Shown here: positions 35,212-43,865 of the stretch, one piece after another
Layout of the letters: each line of letters opens with the position of its first letter
Numbering within the stretch: position 1 is the stretch's first letter
Assembly: GCA_949288175.1 (NCBI GenBank)
Contig: CASEIV010000007.1
Location: forward strand, 1 to 64,000
Direction: 5' to 3'
From: an uncultured Eubacteriales bacterium
GTDB taxonomy: Bacteria; Bacillota; Clostridia; TANB77; CAG-508
Length of the DNA: 64,000 nt
Made by a program: the position numbers and the translations under genes
The notes under the pieces: model-generated
Seen by the model: only the letters and a program-made list of their open reading frames with translations
Database searches by the model: none
Told to the model about the DNA's origin: nothing

Positions 35212-36205
35212 CTGTAGTATCCTCGCTTTCTTCTTCGTTTAATTCAATTTTTATTAAATTTTTACCATTGGAACGCCTTTTAGAAAATAATATATTATTT
35301 TGATGAAGTAATTCTTCGTTGTTTTCTAGTTTTAAAAAAAGTTGTCGAGGAATAGTATATTTCAAATTTGCTTTTACGCAGATGTTTGTAGCTGTATCTT
35401 CAATAAATCTTTCATCTGCCCTAGCAACAAACTTAATTAATTCAATTAAATCTTTATCATCTGTTACTATTATTGTTTCTTCATCATTTAATTCAAAAAA
35501 TCCATTTTCATCTTTTTTTAAAGAGATAGTAGATCCATTAAAATATCTGCTATCTATATGTAATTCAAAATTATTATTATTTTCAGTAATCAATAACATG
35601 TTTTCTGCTGCACCACGGAGTCCTATTGAACCGTTTAAAGAATCGAATACATCATTTGAAGATGATGATTTGTTTACATGATGAACTAATATAAAGTTAC
35701 AATCATATTTTTTTCCTAGATAATAATATTTTTTTATCATGTCATAAGTATCCTGATAATTATTAATGTCATATTTTCGTTCATATTTTACATTTTGCAT
35801 CATGTCAACAACAATTAACATTTCTTGTGATTTTTTTCTTTGTAAATTCTGTATTTTAATTTCTGTTTCTAAATCTGAAAATGTAAATTCTTCTTCTTTA
35901 TGTTTATGTAATAAATATAAATTTTCAGTCTCAAGTGGAATTAAATTAAGTCTTTTTTGAATTTCTTCTTTTTTTGTATCAAATGAAAAATATATAACTT
36001 TCGTATATAGGCATTTTTTATTTAAAAATTGGGCATTTTTTGTTGATAGAGAACTAGCAATTTGAAGAGCCAAATTAGTTTTTCCAACTCTTGGTTTTCC
36101 TCCAACAATAGTAATACCTGGTGCTAAAATGTTTTCAATTAAATTATCTTTATATTTCATCTTTAATTTTTTGAATTTTTTTGCTGATATTATTTCATTT
36201 TCCAT
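35201..36205 (-). CDS. RepA-like RecA-fold ATPase of the mobile element
   Basis: 334 aa. Walker A GGKPRVGKTN (about 35-44), Walker B LIVVDMM, and the sensor LVHHVNKSSSSNDVFDSLNGSIGLRGAAENMLLI match hexameric RepA/DnaB-like helicases used by plasmids (RSF1010 RepA type). The C-terminal 90 residues look like a winged-helix-type domain. The promoter-side region holds five 32-bp iterons. I infer it drives replication of the excised element. Start ATG 36205 with gagaggaaa upstream. Confidence 0.8.
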   Translation of the reverse strand: MENEIISAKKFKKLKMKYKDNLIENILAPGITIVGGKPRVGKTNLALQIASSLSTKNAQFLNKKCLYTKVIYFSFDTKKEEIQKRLNLIPLETENLYLLHKHKEEEFTFSDLETEIKIQNLQRKKSQEMLIVVDMMQNVKYERKYDINNYQDTYDMIKKYYYLGKKYDCNFILVHHVNKSSSSNDVFDSLNGSIGLRGAAENMLLITENNNNFELHIDSRYFNGSTISLKKDENGFFELNDEETIIVTDDKDLIELIKFVARADERFIEDTATNICVKANLKYTIPRQLFLKLENNEELLHQNNILFSKRRSNGKNLIKIELNEEESEDTTDEN

Positions 36206-36264
36206 AAAATTTCCTCTCTTTCGTTAATTTTATCTATATTTTTTATAGTGTATTTGATTTTTTT

Positions 36265-36379
36265 ACAGTGTATTTCAGTGTATTTCAATTATTTTTACAG
36301 TGTATTTCAGTGTATTTCAATTATTTTTACAGTGTATTTCAGTGTATTTCAATTATTTTTACAGTGTATTTCAGTGTAG
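36265..36379. repeat. 32-bp iterons, candidate replication origin
   Basis: The unit acagtgtatttcagtgtattt plus caattattttt (32 bp) begins at 36265, 36297, 36329 and 36361 with no change over the first three and a half copies. A degenerate unit lies at 36244-36264. Each unit holds cagtgtattt twice, so the protein-binding spacing is 10 bp. They sit 60 bp before the RepA-like gene, the usual place for iterons that bind an initiator. The spacers are not unique, so it is not a CRISPR. Confidence 0.88.
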
Positions 36380-36527
36380 CAAAATTAAAAAATAGTGTAT
36401 ATATAATTGACTTTTTTCATTAAATTTGTTATATTTTTATCTAAAGAAGGCACAGAAATGTGCTAAAAACAATTAAAAATTCGTATGCAAATGGTCTAAT
36501 TTTTTATAAAATTAGACTATTTCCATT

Positions 36528-36773
36528 TTAGTAAAATAAAATTTGTGCGTCTTTAAATCCTGCTTTATAGAATAATTCATCATAAATAGCATTAATTTTT
36601 GATTGTTGCTCTTCATATTTTAATAATTCTTTTTGAATTTCTTCATTTTCAATTTTATCGACTATTTCACTTAAATAGATTTTTTTGTCATTTAGAATTT
36701 TCTCTTGTTCTTCTTTTGATAAATTAATTTCTTCTTCTCTTTTAGTAAGAAGAATATTCATTACATTTTCCAT
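36528..36773 (-). CDS. 81-aa hypothetical protein of the element
   Basis: Highly charged, mostly helical, probably coiled coil (KREEEINLSKEEQEKILNDKK, then IENEEIQKELLKYEEQQSKI). No known family. It lies between the iteron region and the excisionase-like gene, on the same strand. Ribosome binding site aaaggagatat on the minus strand. Confidence 0.7.
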   Translation of the reverse strand: MENVMNILLTKREEEINLSKEEQEKILNDKKIYLSEIVDKIENEEIQKELLKYEEQQSKINAIYDELFYKAGFKDAQILFY

Positions 36774-36908
36774 TTGTTAATATCTCCTTTATTTTTTGTG
36801 TCCTTTAAATTTGATTTATAAGCTGTTTTTATCAGTTAATATAACTTTGCGTAATTTGTATTTAAGATGTGTCAAAAACGAATATAATCATAACTATCAC
36901 TCCTTTTT

Positions 36909-37154
36909 CTATTTTTTATTTTGAAGCCACTTTTTAAAAGCCACTTTTTCTACCTTATTTGACTTTATTCCTCGAATTCTTGGAAAATCTGGTTGCTTGA
37001 ACAAATCATTAGCAGTATTTCTGTTAATGTTTAAGATACGCATAACATCAGTGGTTGAAAATATTTCAATTTCTGTAGTCTGCTCCAAATTATCAATTTT
37101 TTTGTTCAAAAGATCTAATTTTTTATTAATATTATTTAAAAAATCATCAATCAT
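36909..37154 (-). CDS. Excisionase-like helix-turn-helix protein
   Basis: 81 aa. The N-terminal half is coiled coil (FLNNINKKLDLLNKKIDNLEQ). The C-terminal half is a MerR/Xis-like winged helix: IFSTTDVMRILNINRNTANDL, FPRIRGIKSNKVEKVAFKKWL. It is the first gene of the element operon, 210 bp from the right att site. Such proteins direct integrase toward excision, or act as repressors. Confidence 0.7.
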   Translation of the reverse strand: MIDDFLNNINKKLDLLNKKIDNLEQTTEIEIFSTTDVMRILNINRNTANDLFKQPDFPRIRGIKSNKVEKVAFKKWLQNKK

Positions 37155-37181
37155 CTCTTTTTACCTCCGTTTTTTTAATAT

Positions 37182-37230
37182 AAAAAAAGAAGGCTCGAGA
37201 GATTTCTTGAATCTCTAAAGTCTTCTTTTT
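37182..37230. terminator. Bidirectional terminator at the element's right end
   Basis: aaaaaaagaaggct..gagagattt pairs with aatctct..agtcttcttttt. It isolates the element operon from the flank. Confidence 0.7.
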
Positions 37231-37362
37231 ATTTTATAGTTTAATAATAAAATATTATTTTTAAAAAAACAAGGCTGGATTATGTACAGATTTTGTAAGG
37301 CATAAATGTGATGTTGAAAAATATATCTTGTAAACCTTGAAAAATAGTGGGGTTTAAAAATC

Positions 37363-37373
37363 CACCTCGACCA
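37363..37373. repeat. Right attachment site of the element
   Basis: cacctcgacca, identical to the last 11 nt of tRNA-Pro (30738-30748). Confidence 0.88.
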
Positions 37374-37392
37374 ATTAAATAATATACTGATT

Positions 37393-37429
37393 GAGTATTA
37401 ATCAAAAAGATTTGATTAATACTCTTTTT
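37393..37429 (+). terminator. Displaced tRNA-Pro terminator, copy 1
   Basis: gagtattaatcaaa / ttgattaatactc, then ttttt. A close copy lies at 38066-38103. Confidence 0.75.
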
Positions 37430-37524
37430 GGATAATGAAAAGAGGGCGTCCTGAAATAGGAGCCCTCTATGATTTAAATATAATAAGATATATAAAATAG
37501 TAAAATAGAAAAGAGGAAACTTTT

Positions 37525-37762
37525 ATGAAAATTTTGGACTTTATTTTAAATAATAAGGAGTATTTAGAAGATTTAATTACAAGAAGTACTTATCCTATTG
37601 AAGGAAGTACACTTACCTATGCTGAAACATATGCTATTCTTTACAACGACAATAGCTTTAAAATTGAAGGAAAAGAACCAAGGGAAATATATGGAGGCTA
37701 TAAATCATAAAAAAGCATTAATCTACTGGAGAAGAAGAAAGAATGGGGAAGTTTGGATATAA
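37525..37762 (+). pseudogene. Broken N-terminal fragment of a Fic-family protein
   Basis: A 61-aa frame (37525-37710) contains TRSTYPIEGSTLTYAETYAIL, like the SxxIEGNTLTxxE inhibitory/N-terminal motif of Fic_N proteins. One base after EIY the frame must shift by one (ggaggct) to continue EAINHKKALIY, the next conserved Fic block. The frame then ends at 37762. The catalytic HPFxxGNGR part is absent. The fragment lies between two att-like copies of the tRNA-Pro end, so it is cargo from an older, decayed insertion. Confidence 0.75.
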
Positions 37763-38005
37763 TAAATAATACTATCATTATAAAATATATTACAAGTGAA
37801 AAATTAAAAAAATCTAGTTAAAATTATAAATATTTGCAAGGATATAATTTCAAGCATGCCTAAAATAAGTCCTTCTTCGGTAACTAAAAATACAAATATT
37901 TTTGAACAAGAACAGAAAATGTGTCAAATTTAAAAAGAGAATTAACTACATTCAAAAAATCATAAAACCCTAAAAAATAAACAAATTTAAACTACAAATT
38001 CTCCT

Positions 38006-38014
38006 CACCTCGAC
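38006..38014. repeat. Second att-like copy of tRNA-Pro 3' end
   Basis: cacctcgac (9 of 11 bp of the att core), 633 bp beyond the right att site. Confidence 0.55.
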
Positions 38015-38065
38015 TATACGATAGCAATTTTGAGGGAACTCAAGAAAATTGCAGAAGCCTAAAAG

Positions 38066-38103
38066 GGTATTAATCAATGGATTTTGGTTAATACTCTTTT
38101 TCT
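38066..38103 (+). terminator. tRNA-Pro-type terminator, copy 2
   Basis: ggtattaatcaa..ttggttaatact then ctttttc, similar to the hairpin at 37393-37429. Probably the original terminator of tRNA-Pro before the insertions. Confidence 0.65.
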
Positions 38104-38317
38104 ATGCAGTTTTCAAAAATTCTATAAAAAGTTCTAAATTTTTGTTTTAAAAAAATTTTAGATGTATAAAAAATTCATTTAGAACATAGAAACACCACAG
38201 TCTTTAATCAAAAAATGTGTAAAATTTCATACATAACTTCAGAAAATAAAACTATGTAGGCATCTTACAAAGAATATCTTTTCTTATTTCCTCGATGATT
38301 ATTTTTAAAATGGGTGA

Positions 38318-38515
38318 TCATAAGTTAGATTTGCTCATCTGTGGCAGGCTTTGCCTGCCTTTCCCTGAAACTTTCCCATGCCAGCCCGTTTTTAGGTTGA
38401 TTTTCAGATCAATATCATCAAGATGATGATTATGGTTATCTTTATTTACCTTATAACGAAGGATAAAAATTTCATCGACTGGACGGCCAATTCCGTTCGA
38501 GTAGTAATGACTCAT
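38318..38515 (-). pseudogene. Foreign-looking fragment, possible transposase remnant
   Basis: 65-aa frame in a patch richer in GC than anything around it. The frame is open upstream (EHWYISMSHYYSNGIGRPVDE), and a YSxxxGRP motif is seen in N-termini of some IS transposases (IS5/IS1182-like). The C-terminal part is unlike a known domain, and a GC-rich palindrome (ggcaggc/gcctgcc, 38343-38359) interrupts it. I cannot assign it firmly; the base composition argues for transfer. Confidence 0.35.
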
Positions 38516-38631
38516 GCTGATATACCAGTGCTCTGATCTTTTTGATCAAAACATAGATATCATAGAACCAACCTTTTATAAATATAGATAGAAACTATTT
38601 TGTAATTGTCATAGCTATTTTTATTTAATAA

Positions 38632-39027
38632 TTAATTATCCTTTTCCTTATTTTCTAACAAATACATAGCAATACAGGCAACACCAATTCCTAACATAAT
38701 GATAGATGACTTTACATCTATTTGATTTAATATATTTAACACCACAACAGCGATTCCCATTGCTAAAGCAACAGCTTTAAATATTAAATTTATTAAATCT
38801 TTCATTTTGGTATTAGAATTTTCTTTCTTTTTTGCTTTCAATAATTCTTCAACAGATATGTCCAATATATCTGCTAATTTTGAAATGGTATTAATATCTG
38901 GGCAAGATAAATCTCGTTCCCATTTTGAAACAGCCTTATCTGTAACATTCATTTTTTCAGCTAATTCATTTTGGGTCATCCCCTTTTCTTTTCTTAAATA
39001 AGCAATTGTTTCTCCAATACTTTTCAT
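38632..39027 (-). CDS. XRE-family regulator with C-terminal membrane spans
   Basis: 131 aa. The HTH_3 domain (1-62; IAYLRKEKGMTQNELAEKMNVTDKAVSKWE) is followed by a Lys-rich linker and two membrane segments (about 78-98 and 106-122). Such membrane-tethered XRE proteins are common in Clostridia; their effectors are unknown. Ribosome binding site aaaggaatg. It lies next to a secreted C39-like peptidase in the same orientation. Confidence 0.85.
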   Translation of the reverse strand: MKSIGETIAYLRKEKGMTQNELAEKMNVTDKAVSKWERDLSCPDINTISKLADILDISVEELLKAKKKENSNTKMKDLINLIFKAVALAMGIAVVVLNILNQIDVKSSIIMLGIGVACIAMYLLENKEKDN

Positions 39028-39149
39028 AATTTATCACATTCCTTTCCCATGAATAAGTTAGGTTGGAAAATTATAGAAAAGATAATAAAGTTTCAACCTA
39101 ATAATATCCTTAATTTCGTATAATTCAATGTTACTATGTTTCATAAAAA

Positions 39150-39193
39150 AAGTAAACTAATAATCGGTTTAGTTTTCTCGACTATTAGTTTAC
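39150..39193 (-). terminator. Terminator of the C39-like peptidase gene
   Basis: agtaaactaa / ttagtttact stem just beyond the stop codon, flanked by A and T runs. Confidence 0.65.
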
Positions 39194-39204
39194 TTGTAGT
39201 AGAA

Positions 39205-39972
39205 TCAATATTTCTCAATATAAATTGCCTTTGCAAGATAAGGAGTAATCTCATTTAAATCATACCAACCAGAGCTTTTACTATCATTTTTAAGACCATT
39301 AGGATTAGAAACATAAACCATTCCATTTCCATCAGTAGCAAGAAGAGCCATATAATGCGAAGCAGTTGTCCAACGATTATTATGAGGTTGGTTCCAAACA
39401 CAAACAATAATCGGTCTATTGGTTAGTAAATGTTCTTCAATAGCTGTATTTGATAAATGGTCAGAGTCATAATAAAAACCAGAATTTTTAATTCCAAATG
39501 TAGAAGTTAATTCACTTGGGAATTGTTCATAATCCATAACAGGATAATATTTTTGTCTTAAATCTTCTGGTGTGTAGTTTTTATCATAACCGCTTAAGAT
39601 AATAGACATAACCGTTATGCCACAACCATTTTCAGCCATAGTATCTCCCCAGTAAGTATTATTGCTCCAAGAAACATTACCATTTTGTTTATATTCCAAA
39701 TATGTTTTCTGATGATTTCCTTCTGTTGTAAAAGTTGTAAAATATCCATCTTTATGTTTTACTTTTTCTTGTCCGACTCCAATATAATTAGGATTAGTAT
39801 CTTGTTTAATAATATCATATTCAGACTCATTTTCTAAAGAAGATATAAAATTAGTATTTTCAACAGAAATATCATGAGAATTTATATAAAAATAAAGAAT
39901 GATAGATAATAAAAGCAAAGATAAAATTAATCTTTTCTTATTTAATTTTTTTGTAGTTAATTTTCTTTTCAT
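39205..39972 (-). CDS. Membrane-anchored C39-like peptidase
   Basis: 255 aa. A basic start and one span (about 14-30), then an extracytoplasmic Peptidase_C39_2 domain with likely Cys117 (ENGCGITVMSIIL), His206 (ASHYMALLA) and Asn223/Asn225 (VSNPNG). Members with this arrangement are predicted cysteine peptidases of the cell surface; most substrates are unknown. It is divergent from a VanR-like regulator gene (260 bp between starts), so co-regulation is possible but not shown. Confidence 0.82.
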   Translation of the reverse strand: MKRKLTTKKLNKKRLILSLLLLSIILYFYINSHDISVENTNFISSLENESEYDIIKQDTNPNYIGVGQEKVKHKDGYFTTFTTEGNHQKTYLEYKQNGNVSWSNNTYWGDTMAENGCGITVMSIILSGYDKNYTPEDLRQKYYPVMDYEQFPSELTSTFGIKNSGFYYDSDHLSNTAIEEHLLTNRPIIVCVWNQPHNNRWTTASHYMALLATDGNGMVYVSNPNGLKNDSKSSGWYDLNEITPYLAKAIYIEKY

Positions 39973-40232
39973 GTTTAAGCCTTCTTTCTGTGTTAAATTC
40001 AGATAAATATTTTTACAGCAAACATTTATTGTGAATATATTTTATAAAAGAAATATAAAAAGAACTTTAAGAAAGGATTAACAAATTCTTAACTTTTTCT
40101 TACATTTCTAAAAAACGAATAAAATTAGGAAAATATATGGTATAATGCGATAAAGGAAAGCAACAAAAGTTTACTGCCAAAATTTAAATTTTTTCTAATA
40201 TAATTTTTACCTTGAGGAAGGAATTGTAAAAA

Positions 40233-40922
40233 ATGAATATTTTAGTATTAGATGATGAAAAAGAAATTGCAGATTTAATAGAAGTGTATCTACAAAATGA
40301 AAATTATCATATATATAAATTTTATAAATCAGAAGAGGCAATCAACTGTATTAATACGAAGAAAATAGATGTTGCTATCTTAGATGTGATGATTGAAGGA
40401 AAAGATGGATTTGAAATCTGTAGATATATTCGTAAAAAAGGACTTAAATTTCCTGTGATTATGCTAACTGCTAAAATAGAGGACAATGATAAGATAAAGG
40501 GATTAACGTTAGGAGCAGATGACTATATCACCAAACCCTTCAATCCGTTAGAGTTGGTGGCAAGAGTAAAATCAGCACTAAGAAGATATACATTATACAA
40601 TGGGGAAAACACATCAAATAATATAATAGAAATCAATGGATTAGTAATAGATAAAGATAAACACAAATGCTTACTATATGAAAAAGAAATTGATTTCACA
40701 CCAATGGAATTTGAAATATTATTATATTTAGCAGAAAATAGAGGAAAAGTAATTCCTTCAGAAGAATTGTTTGAAAAGGTATGGAAAGAAAAATATTTAG
40801 ATAGTAATAATACAGTTATGGTGCATATTAGAAGAATTAGAGAAAAACTAAATGAAGATACCAAACATCCAAAATTTATAAAAACGGTATGGGGAGTGGG
40901 ATATAAAATTGAAAATGAATGA
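40233..40922 (+). CDS. OmpR/VanR-type response regulator
   Basis: 229 aa. Receiver with acidic D8-D9 and phospho-acceptor in VAILDVMIEGKDGFE, Thr/Lys switch (MLTAKIED, YITKPF), then a winged-helix DNA-binding domain (about 130-228; FTPMEFEILLYLAENRGKVIPSEELFEKVW, IRREKL-like HIRRIREKL, VWGVGYKIE). Overlaps the kinase gene. It resembles VanR more than PhoB. A -10 (TATAAT) near 40140 lacks a good -35, as expected for an activator-dependent promoter. Confidence 0.9.
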   Translation: MNILVLDDEKEIADLIEVYLQNENYHIYKFYKSEEAINCINTKKIDVAILDVMIEGKDGFEICRYIRKKGLKFPVIMLTAKIEDNDKIKGLTLGADDYITKPFNPLELVARVKSALRRYTLYNGENTSNNIIEINGLVIDKDKHKCLLYEKEIDFTPMEFEILLYLAENRGKVIPSEELFEKVWKEKYLDSNNTVMVHIRRIREKLNEDTKHPKFIKTVWGVGYKIENE

Positions 40923-41988
40923 TTTAACAAAAAGAAAAATTAGATTAAGCATATCTTTAGTAGCGAATATGATTGTTGCATATATCATTTCTATGATTGT
41001 ATATTTTATCGTTGCTTTATTTTTTGAAAGTGGAATATCAGTTGTGGTAGAGAGTTTAAATTATGAGTTATACTACTGGATTGTAAATAACAGAAATATA
41101 GTTACATACATATACATTGGCATTGTTATGGTTGTTGTTATCTATCGATTTATATCAAAATATGTAAATGGCACGCAAGAAGTATATAATGCATTAGATT
41201 TGATATTAAAAGAAGATAATGAAACCATTAAATTACCAAGTGAAATGAACCATTTTTCAGATAAAATCAATGAAATTAAGTATGATTACATATTAACCAA
41301 AAAGAATGAAAGAGAAGCAGAACAAAAGAAAAATGATTTAATTGTGTATATGGCACATGATTTAAAAACACCATTAACTTCCATTATTGGATATTTAACA
41401 CTATTAAAAGATGAAAAACAAATATCAAAAGAATTGCAAGAAAAATATATCAAAATTGCATTAGATAAGGCTTTAAGAGTAGAAGATTTAACCAATCAAT
41501 TTTTTGATATTACAAGATATAACTTACAAAAAATGCCGATTAATAAACAAGAAATGAATTTAGTATATCTATTAAAACAAGTCATTGATGAATGTTATCC
41601 TATGCTTGAAAAGAGAAATCTAAAATGCCATTTAGAATCTGTTGACAAAGTGATGTATGTTGGAGATGGAGATAAACTAGCAAGAGCATTTGATAATTTA
41701 TTAAAAAATGCCATTAATTATAGTTATGAAAATACTACGATAGAAATACAGTTAGAAGAAAAAGAAGGAAAAATATCCATTGTATTTAGGAATAAAGGAG
41801 ATAAGATTCCACAATATAAATTGGATAAACTATTTGAAAAATTTTATAGAGGAGATGATGCAAGAACTAGTAGTACAGGTGGAGCAGGATTGGGACTTGC
41901 CATAATCAAACAAATTATAGAGTTGCATCAAGGGAAGATATATGTTAAAAATGATAATGAATATATAGAATTTTTTATAGAATTATAA
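40915..41988 (+). CDS. VanS-type sensor histidine kinase
   Basis: 357 aa from ATG 40915; a TTG at 40909 is also in frame. Two membrane spans (about 14-38 and 66-85) enclose a short external loop. The dimerisation helix has His in VYMAHDLKTPLTSIIGYL, and the ATPase domain has N-box DNLLKNAINYS, KLFEKFYRGDDARTSSTGGAGLGLAI. This short-loop form, with the RR overlapping by 8 nt, matches VanS-like kinases that respond to cell-wall stress. No vanHAX genes are present, so resistance is not implied. Confidence 0.9.
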   Translation: MNDLTKRKIRLSISLVANMIVAYIISMIVYFIVALFFESGISVVVESLNYELYYWIVNNRNIVTYIYIGIVMVVVIYRFISKYVNGTQEVYNALDLILKEDNETIKLPSEMNHFSDKINEIKYDYILTKKNEREAEQKKNDLIVYMAHDLKTPLTSIIGYLTLLKDEKQISKELQEKYIKIALDKALRVEDLTNQFFDITRYNLQKMPINKQEMNLVYLLKQVIDECYPMLEKRNLKCHLESVDKVMYVGDGDKLARAFDNLLKNAINYSYENTTIEIQLEEKEGKISIVFRNKGDKIPQYKLDKLFEKFYRGDDARTSSTGGAGLGLAIIKQIIELHQGKIYVKNDNEYIEFFIEL

Positions 41989-42058
41989 AATATTCAAGTA
42001 AAAAATAATTAAACAAAAAATCGTATAAATGTAAATTATATTATATGAGGTGAATGCT

Positions 42059-42604
42059 ATGGGAAAAGTGTTAAAGGTAAGAGAAGTAGGAGATCCTATT
42101 TTATCAACAATATGTGAAGAAGTAGATACACACCATATAGATGAATCTATCATAGAAACCATAGAAGATATGAAAGAAACTTTGAATTTTACAGGTGGAT
42201 TTGGAATAGCAGCCCCACAAATAGGTGTGAATAAAAGAATTGTTGTTATACAAGTCGAAAAAGACAAGTGTACTTATCAAGATTGTGAAAATATTCCAAC
42301 AACAGTTATGATAAATCCAGTTTGGAGAAATCTATCAGACGAAACTTATATAGAATATGAAGGTTGTCTAAGTGTACCAACCGTTAGAGGAAAAGTAGAA
42401 AGATATCATGATATAGAAGTTACTTATTATAATGAACAAGGAGAGAAAATAACCAAACAGGTTCATGGATTTACAGCAAGAGATATTCAACATGAATGTG
42501 ACCATTTGGATGGAATTGTGTTTTTAGAAAAAGTAAATAGGCGTAATGGATTTGCAACAAAAGAAATGATAAATAAATATAATTTAAAGGAGGATTTGCT
42601 ATGA
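42059..42604 (+). CDS. def: Peptide deformylase
   Basis: 181 aa. Three motifs are intact: GFGIAAPQIG, EGCLSVP and QHECDHLDG; Cys and two His bind the catalytic metal, Glu is the base. It removes formyl groups from nascent proteins. Start ATG 42059 after gaggtgaatgct. It overlaps the following S51 gene by 4 nt (ATGA), so the two are translationally coupled. Confidence 0.93.
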   Translation: MGKVLKVREVGDPILSTICEEVDTHHIDESIIETIEDMKETLNFTGGFGIAAPQIGVNKRIVVIQVEKDKCTYQDCENIPTTVMINPVWRNLSDETYIEYEGCLSVPTVRGKVERYHDIEVTYYNEQGEKITKQVHGFTARDIQHECDHLDGIVFLEKVNRRNGFATKEMINKYNLKEDLL

Positions 42605-43296
42605 AATTGGTGTTGGCTTCACAAGGATTTACAACAGATGAAATTGCAAAAAATGTATCTGAACTGGTAGGAAAACCATTAAGTAATATAAATATTTCTA
42701 TCATTAATGAAGCATATATTGTGATTCCGGAGAGGAAAGATAAAAGATGGTTAATACAAGAATTAGGCAATATAGCAAAATATATAAGTGGAACAATTGA
42801 CTTTGTGAATTTGAGAGCATATACAAAAGAAGAAGTTAGAAAAAGATTAGTCAATACAGACATCATATATATTGTTGGTGGAAAGCAATTTATTTTACCA
42901 AATCTATTCAAAGAAACAGGATTTGATGAAATTTTAAAAGAATGTAGTAAAGATAAGGTTATTATGGGAACATCAGCAGGTGCAACTGTATTAGGAAAAC
43001 AAATAGAAAGTGATAAATATTGGAAAGAAAGGTATGAAGTAGAAAAAGAAAAAATAAAAGATAAAACATTAGGATTTGTAGATTTTAATATTGTTCCACA
43101 CTATATGAGAGAAGATCATAAAAAATGGAATAAAGAATTTTTAGAAGAGGTTTTAAGAGATAATCCATTTCCTGTTTATGCAGTAAAAGATAATCAAGTT
43201 GTTATTTATGATAAAGGCAAGATGAATTTTGTTGGAGGAAATCCAGAATGCTTTGGAGCGACAAAAGCATACCAAAGGATTACTCAATATCAATAA
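42601..43296 (+). CDS. Peptidase S51 (dipeptidase E-like)
   Basis: 231 aa. The nucleophile Ser is in IMGTSAGATVLG. IYIVGGKQFIL, and NIVPHYMREDHKKW around the active-site His, match the Peptidase_S51 family, some members of which cleave Asp-X dipeptides. Coupled to def by a 4-nt overlap, an arrangement that suggests a role in peptide turnover after translation. Substrate unproven. Confidence 0.85.
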   Translation: MKLVLASQGFTTDEIAKNVSELVGKPLSNINISIINEAYIVIPERKDKRWLIQELGNIAKYISGTIDFVNLRAYTKEEVRKRLVNTDIIYIVGGKQFILPNLFKETGFDEILKECSKDKVIMGTSAGATVLGKQIESDKYWKERYEVEKEKIKDKTLGFVDFNIVPHYMREDHKKWNKEFLEEVLRDNPFPVYAVKDNQVVIYDKGKMNFVGGNPECFGATKAYQRITQYQ

Positions 43297-43836
43297 GTTT
43301 TCTCAGCATAAGTGAGACATTTTCATAAATGAAAAGTTAAGACAAAATCATAAATGAATCAGATATTAGTTAAATAAAAAGTTAAATGCACGATTAACAT
43401 AAGAATGATGCTTTTAGTAATAGACAAAATTAATTAACAAAAATACTTGCTATACTTGATTATACGTTCTTAATAATAAATATCAAAATTTTTATATAAT
43501 TGTAAATGGCGCTTGAATAAGCGTTTATGGTACACCATTTACAATTATGTAAAAATTTGATATAATACATTCCGTAAAGTATAATAAAATAGTAAGCAAA
43601 CGTGCATTAAGTTTTATATATTTTTTTAAACTATGTAAATTTGCTTATTTGTTGTACAGAAAATATAATTAAATTTTCTAAATTTGATATTTGTTTCAAG
43701 TAAAATTTATAAAATATCAATAAAAAGTAACAAAAATCGTGCAGTTAATCATAGATACAGAAAAAATTTTTACAAATGTGCATTTTGGATTTGATTCAAC
43801 GTGAATCAGATATTAGAAAAATATTTAAAGAAAGTA
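43297..43836. other. Non-coding region upstream of tRNA-Gly
   Basis: About 540 bp without a gene. It has a palindromic element (43482-43562), a repeated aatcagatattag at 43356 and 43805, and several cgtgca/tgcacg boxes (near 43387, 43601, 43739). It looks like the remains of an old insertion. Confidence 0.5.
43482..43562. repeat. Palindromic element upstream of tRNA-Gly
   Basis: Arms of 27-28 bp (atcaaaatttttatataatt.. / ..aattatgtaaaaatttgat) around gcgcttgaataagcg, which is itself a small stem. Not a REP of the GGGACGGAGC family. Confidence 0.75.
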
Positions 43837-43865
43837 TTGACAAAATGAATAAAAACCATTATAAT
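43837..43865 (+). promoter_or_regulatory. tRNA-Gly promoter
   Basis: TTGACA (43837-43842), 17-nt spacer, TATAAT (43860-43865), both consensus. Confidence 0.85.

Larger units (their letters stand above)
30738..37373. mobile_element. Integrative mobilizable element in tRNA-Pro
   Basis: About 6.6 kb bounded by direct repeats of the tRNA 3' end (cacctcgacca). All its genes run on the minus strand: excisionase-like HTH protein, small protein, RepA-like ATPase with upstream iterons, 47-aa protein, CbbX-like AAA+ ATPase, tyrosine recombinase, and MobV relaxase with an oriT-like hairpin. There is no type IV secretion set, so it would need a helper for transfer. The iterons and RepA-like ATPase suggest it replicates after excision, as some integrative elements do. 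Confidence 0.88.
37763..38317. other. Non-coding scar with second att copy
   Basis: No gene is visible. It holds an att-like cacctcgac at 38006-38014, a tRNA-style terminator at 38066-38103, and otherwise AT-rich sequence with many stop codons in all frames. Confidence 0.6.

Noticed and set aside
36265..36379. Regular 32-bp repeats as a CRISPR array
   Set aside because: The whole 32-bp unit repeats with no unique spacers, and no cas genes are present. Iterons are the better reading.
40233..41988. A vancomycin-resistance locus
   Set aside because: The two-component genes are VanR/S-like, but there are no vanH, vanA/B, vanX or vanY genes, and the VanW protein lies 34 kb away.
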